From: Planctomycetota bacterium
GTDB lineage: Bacteria > Planctomycetota > Planctomycetia > Pirellulales > Pirellulaceae
Length of the DNA stretch: 6,323 bases
Direction of reading: 5' to 3'
Assembly: GCA_023417165.1 (NCBI GenBank)
Contig: JAEZGD010000541.1
Location: 1 to 6,323 of the forward strand
Under the pieces are notes generated by a model that was given only the letters and a program-made list of their open reading frames with translations, was not told the DNA's origin and searched no databases. Shown piece after piece: positions 6,019-6,323 of the stretch (within the stretch, counting starts at the first letter, position 1; the number at the start of each line of letters is the position of its first letter). The translations under genes and the position numbers were made by a program.

Positions 6019-6095
6019 TTGCGGAAGTGTGGCGAGTCTGCGAGTCGCACTGTGGAAGAATGGCGAAGGACCAATGATCAGTATATCCAGTCATT
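6019..6095. other. Spacer between inner and outer inverted-repeat arms
   Basis: No gene is seen. The stretch holds a short palindromic word TGCGA-G-TCGCA (6039-6049), a repeated CGAGTC (6033-6038, 6041-6046) and a fragment like the GAATGAC repeat (6059-6075). The matching spacer on the left side (5846-5853) is only 8 bases, so the nested element is lopsided. Confidence 0.4.
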
Positions 6096-6323
6096 CATTG
6101 GTCATTCGTGCTTGGTCATTCGTCATTCCCTCGAGCAGCGCTTTGAGCTTCGGGTCGCTCCAATCCCGCGCTCCTTGGCTCTTGGCGAGCAGGTTGCCTT
6201 GGCGATCGAGGAGCCACATGGTGGGAAGCAACGAGACAGCGTAGTGACTGTTCGCGAGGCCGGTGGGATCGATATAGGTTTTCAGTTCCGGAGCCGCGGC
6301 CGAGAGCATCTCCTGAGCATTAG
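6091..6323 (-). CDS. Thioredoxin-like (TlpA/ResA type) protein, C-terminal part, repeat-derived tail
   Basis: The frame is open at the right edge, so the N-terminus and any CxxC active site lie outside the window. The visible 76 residues include HYAVSLLPTMWLLDRQGNLLAKSQGARDW, which matches the second half of a thioredoxin fold of the TlpA/ResA/AhpC class. The Pro of LLPT would be the conserved cis-proline next to the active site, followed by the beta-strand LLDRQG and the terminal helix WSDPKLKALLEG. Proteins of this class act as thiol reductases or oxidoreductases, often outside the cytoplasm. The final MTNDQARMTNE is encoded by the 33-bp repeat (6096-6128), and the stop TGA is at 6091-6093. 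The native stop has therefore probably been replaced by repeat sequence. The ATG at 6309 is internal to the domain and not the real start. Confidence 0.75.
   Translation of the reverse strand, partial: NAQEMLSAAAPELKTYIDPTGLANSHYAVSLLPTMWLLDRQGNLLAKSQGARDWSDPKLKALLEGMTNDQARMTNE
6096..6128 (-). repeat. 33-bp repeat, right copy of outer inverted pair
   Basis: It is an exact reverse complement of 5813-5845 (33 of 33). It overlaps the 3' end of the thioredoxin-like gene, supplying its last coding bases. Confidence 0.85.

Noticed and set aside
5815..6244. Short frames on the plus strand across the repeat element (67 and 115 residues)
   Set aside because: They translate repeat arms (LARSASEG- and SLARRAS-type words) and the antisense of the thioredoxin-like gene; no gene is supported.

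Overview
This window looks like a piece of a GC-rich, Gram-negative-type chromosome, most likely a planctomycete of the Pirellulales type. The lineage call is inference. It rests on an outer-membrane TonB-dependent receptor, a single-pass HEAT-repeat protein, a small membrane protein opening with a MRWTLGQLF-type segment, and intergenic repeats built on GAATGAC and CTAGCCCGA words that I associate with planctomycete genomes.

Left part (1-3315, all minus strand). A phytanoyl-CoA dioxygenase (PhyH) family Fe(II)/2-oxoglutarate enzyme runs off the left edge. Behind it lies a complete 745-residue TonB-dependent siderophore-type receptor. A strong hairpin at 864-910 separates the two genes, so they are probably two transcription units. 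Each gene nevertheless has its own copy of one 34-bp promoter/operator module, at 785-818 and 3282-3315. Each copy carries three ACAnWCT-type heptamers in identical geometry around a TATAAG -10 box. This is the strongest regulatory signal in the window and suggests that one regulator controls both genes.

Middle (3316-4825). A sigma70-like promoter at 3356-3383 points right. It is followed by about 330 bases without a credible gene but with several hairpins and four copies of the word CAGGCATA, and then by a membrane-anchored HEAT-repeat protein at 3719-4825. The long leader may be a structured 5' UTR or a small RNA.

Right part (4826-6323). After a degenerate GAATGAC-type repeat comes an open frame that joins a four-helix membrane protein to a CoA-binding (YccU-like) domain. 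The second domain has its own ideal ribosome binding site and ATG, so either this is a fusion or an upstream stop codon has been lost. Next come two nested inverted repeats: a perfect 33-bp pair (5813-5845 and 6096-6128) around a 35-bp pair with one mismatch (5854-5888 and 5984-6018). Finally the C-terminal end of a thioredoxin-like (TlpA/ResA type) protein enters from the right on the minus strand. Its last eleven residues and stop codon come from the outer repeat.

No rRNA, tRNA, CRISPR array, transposase or phage gene was seen.
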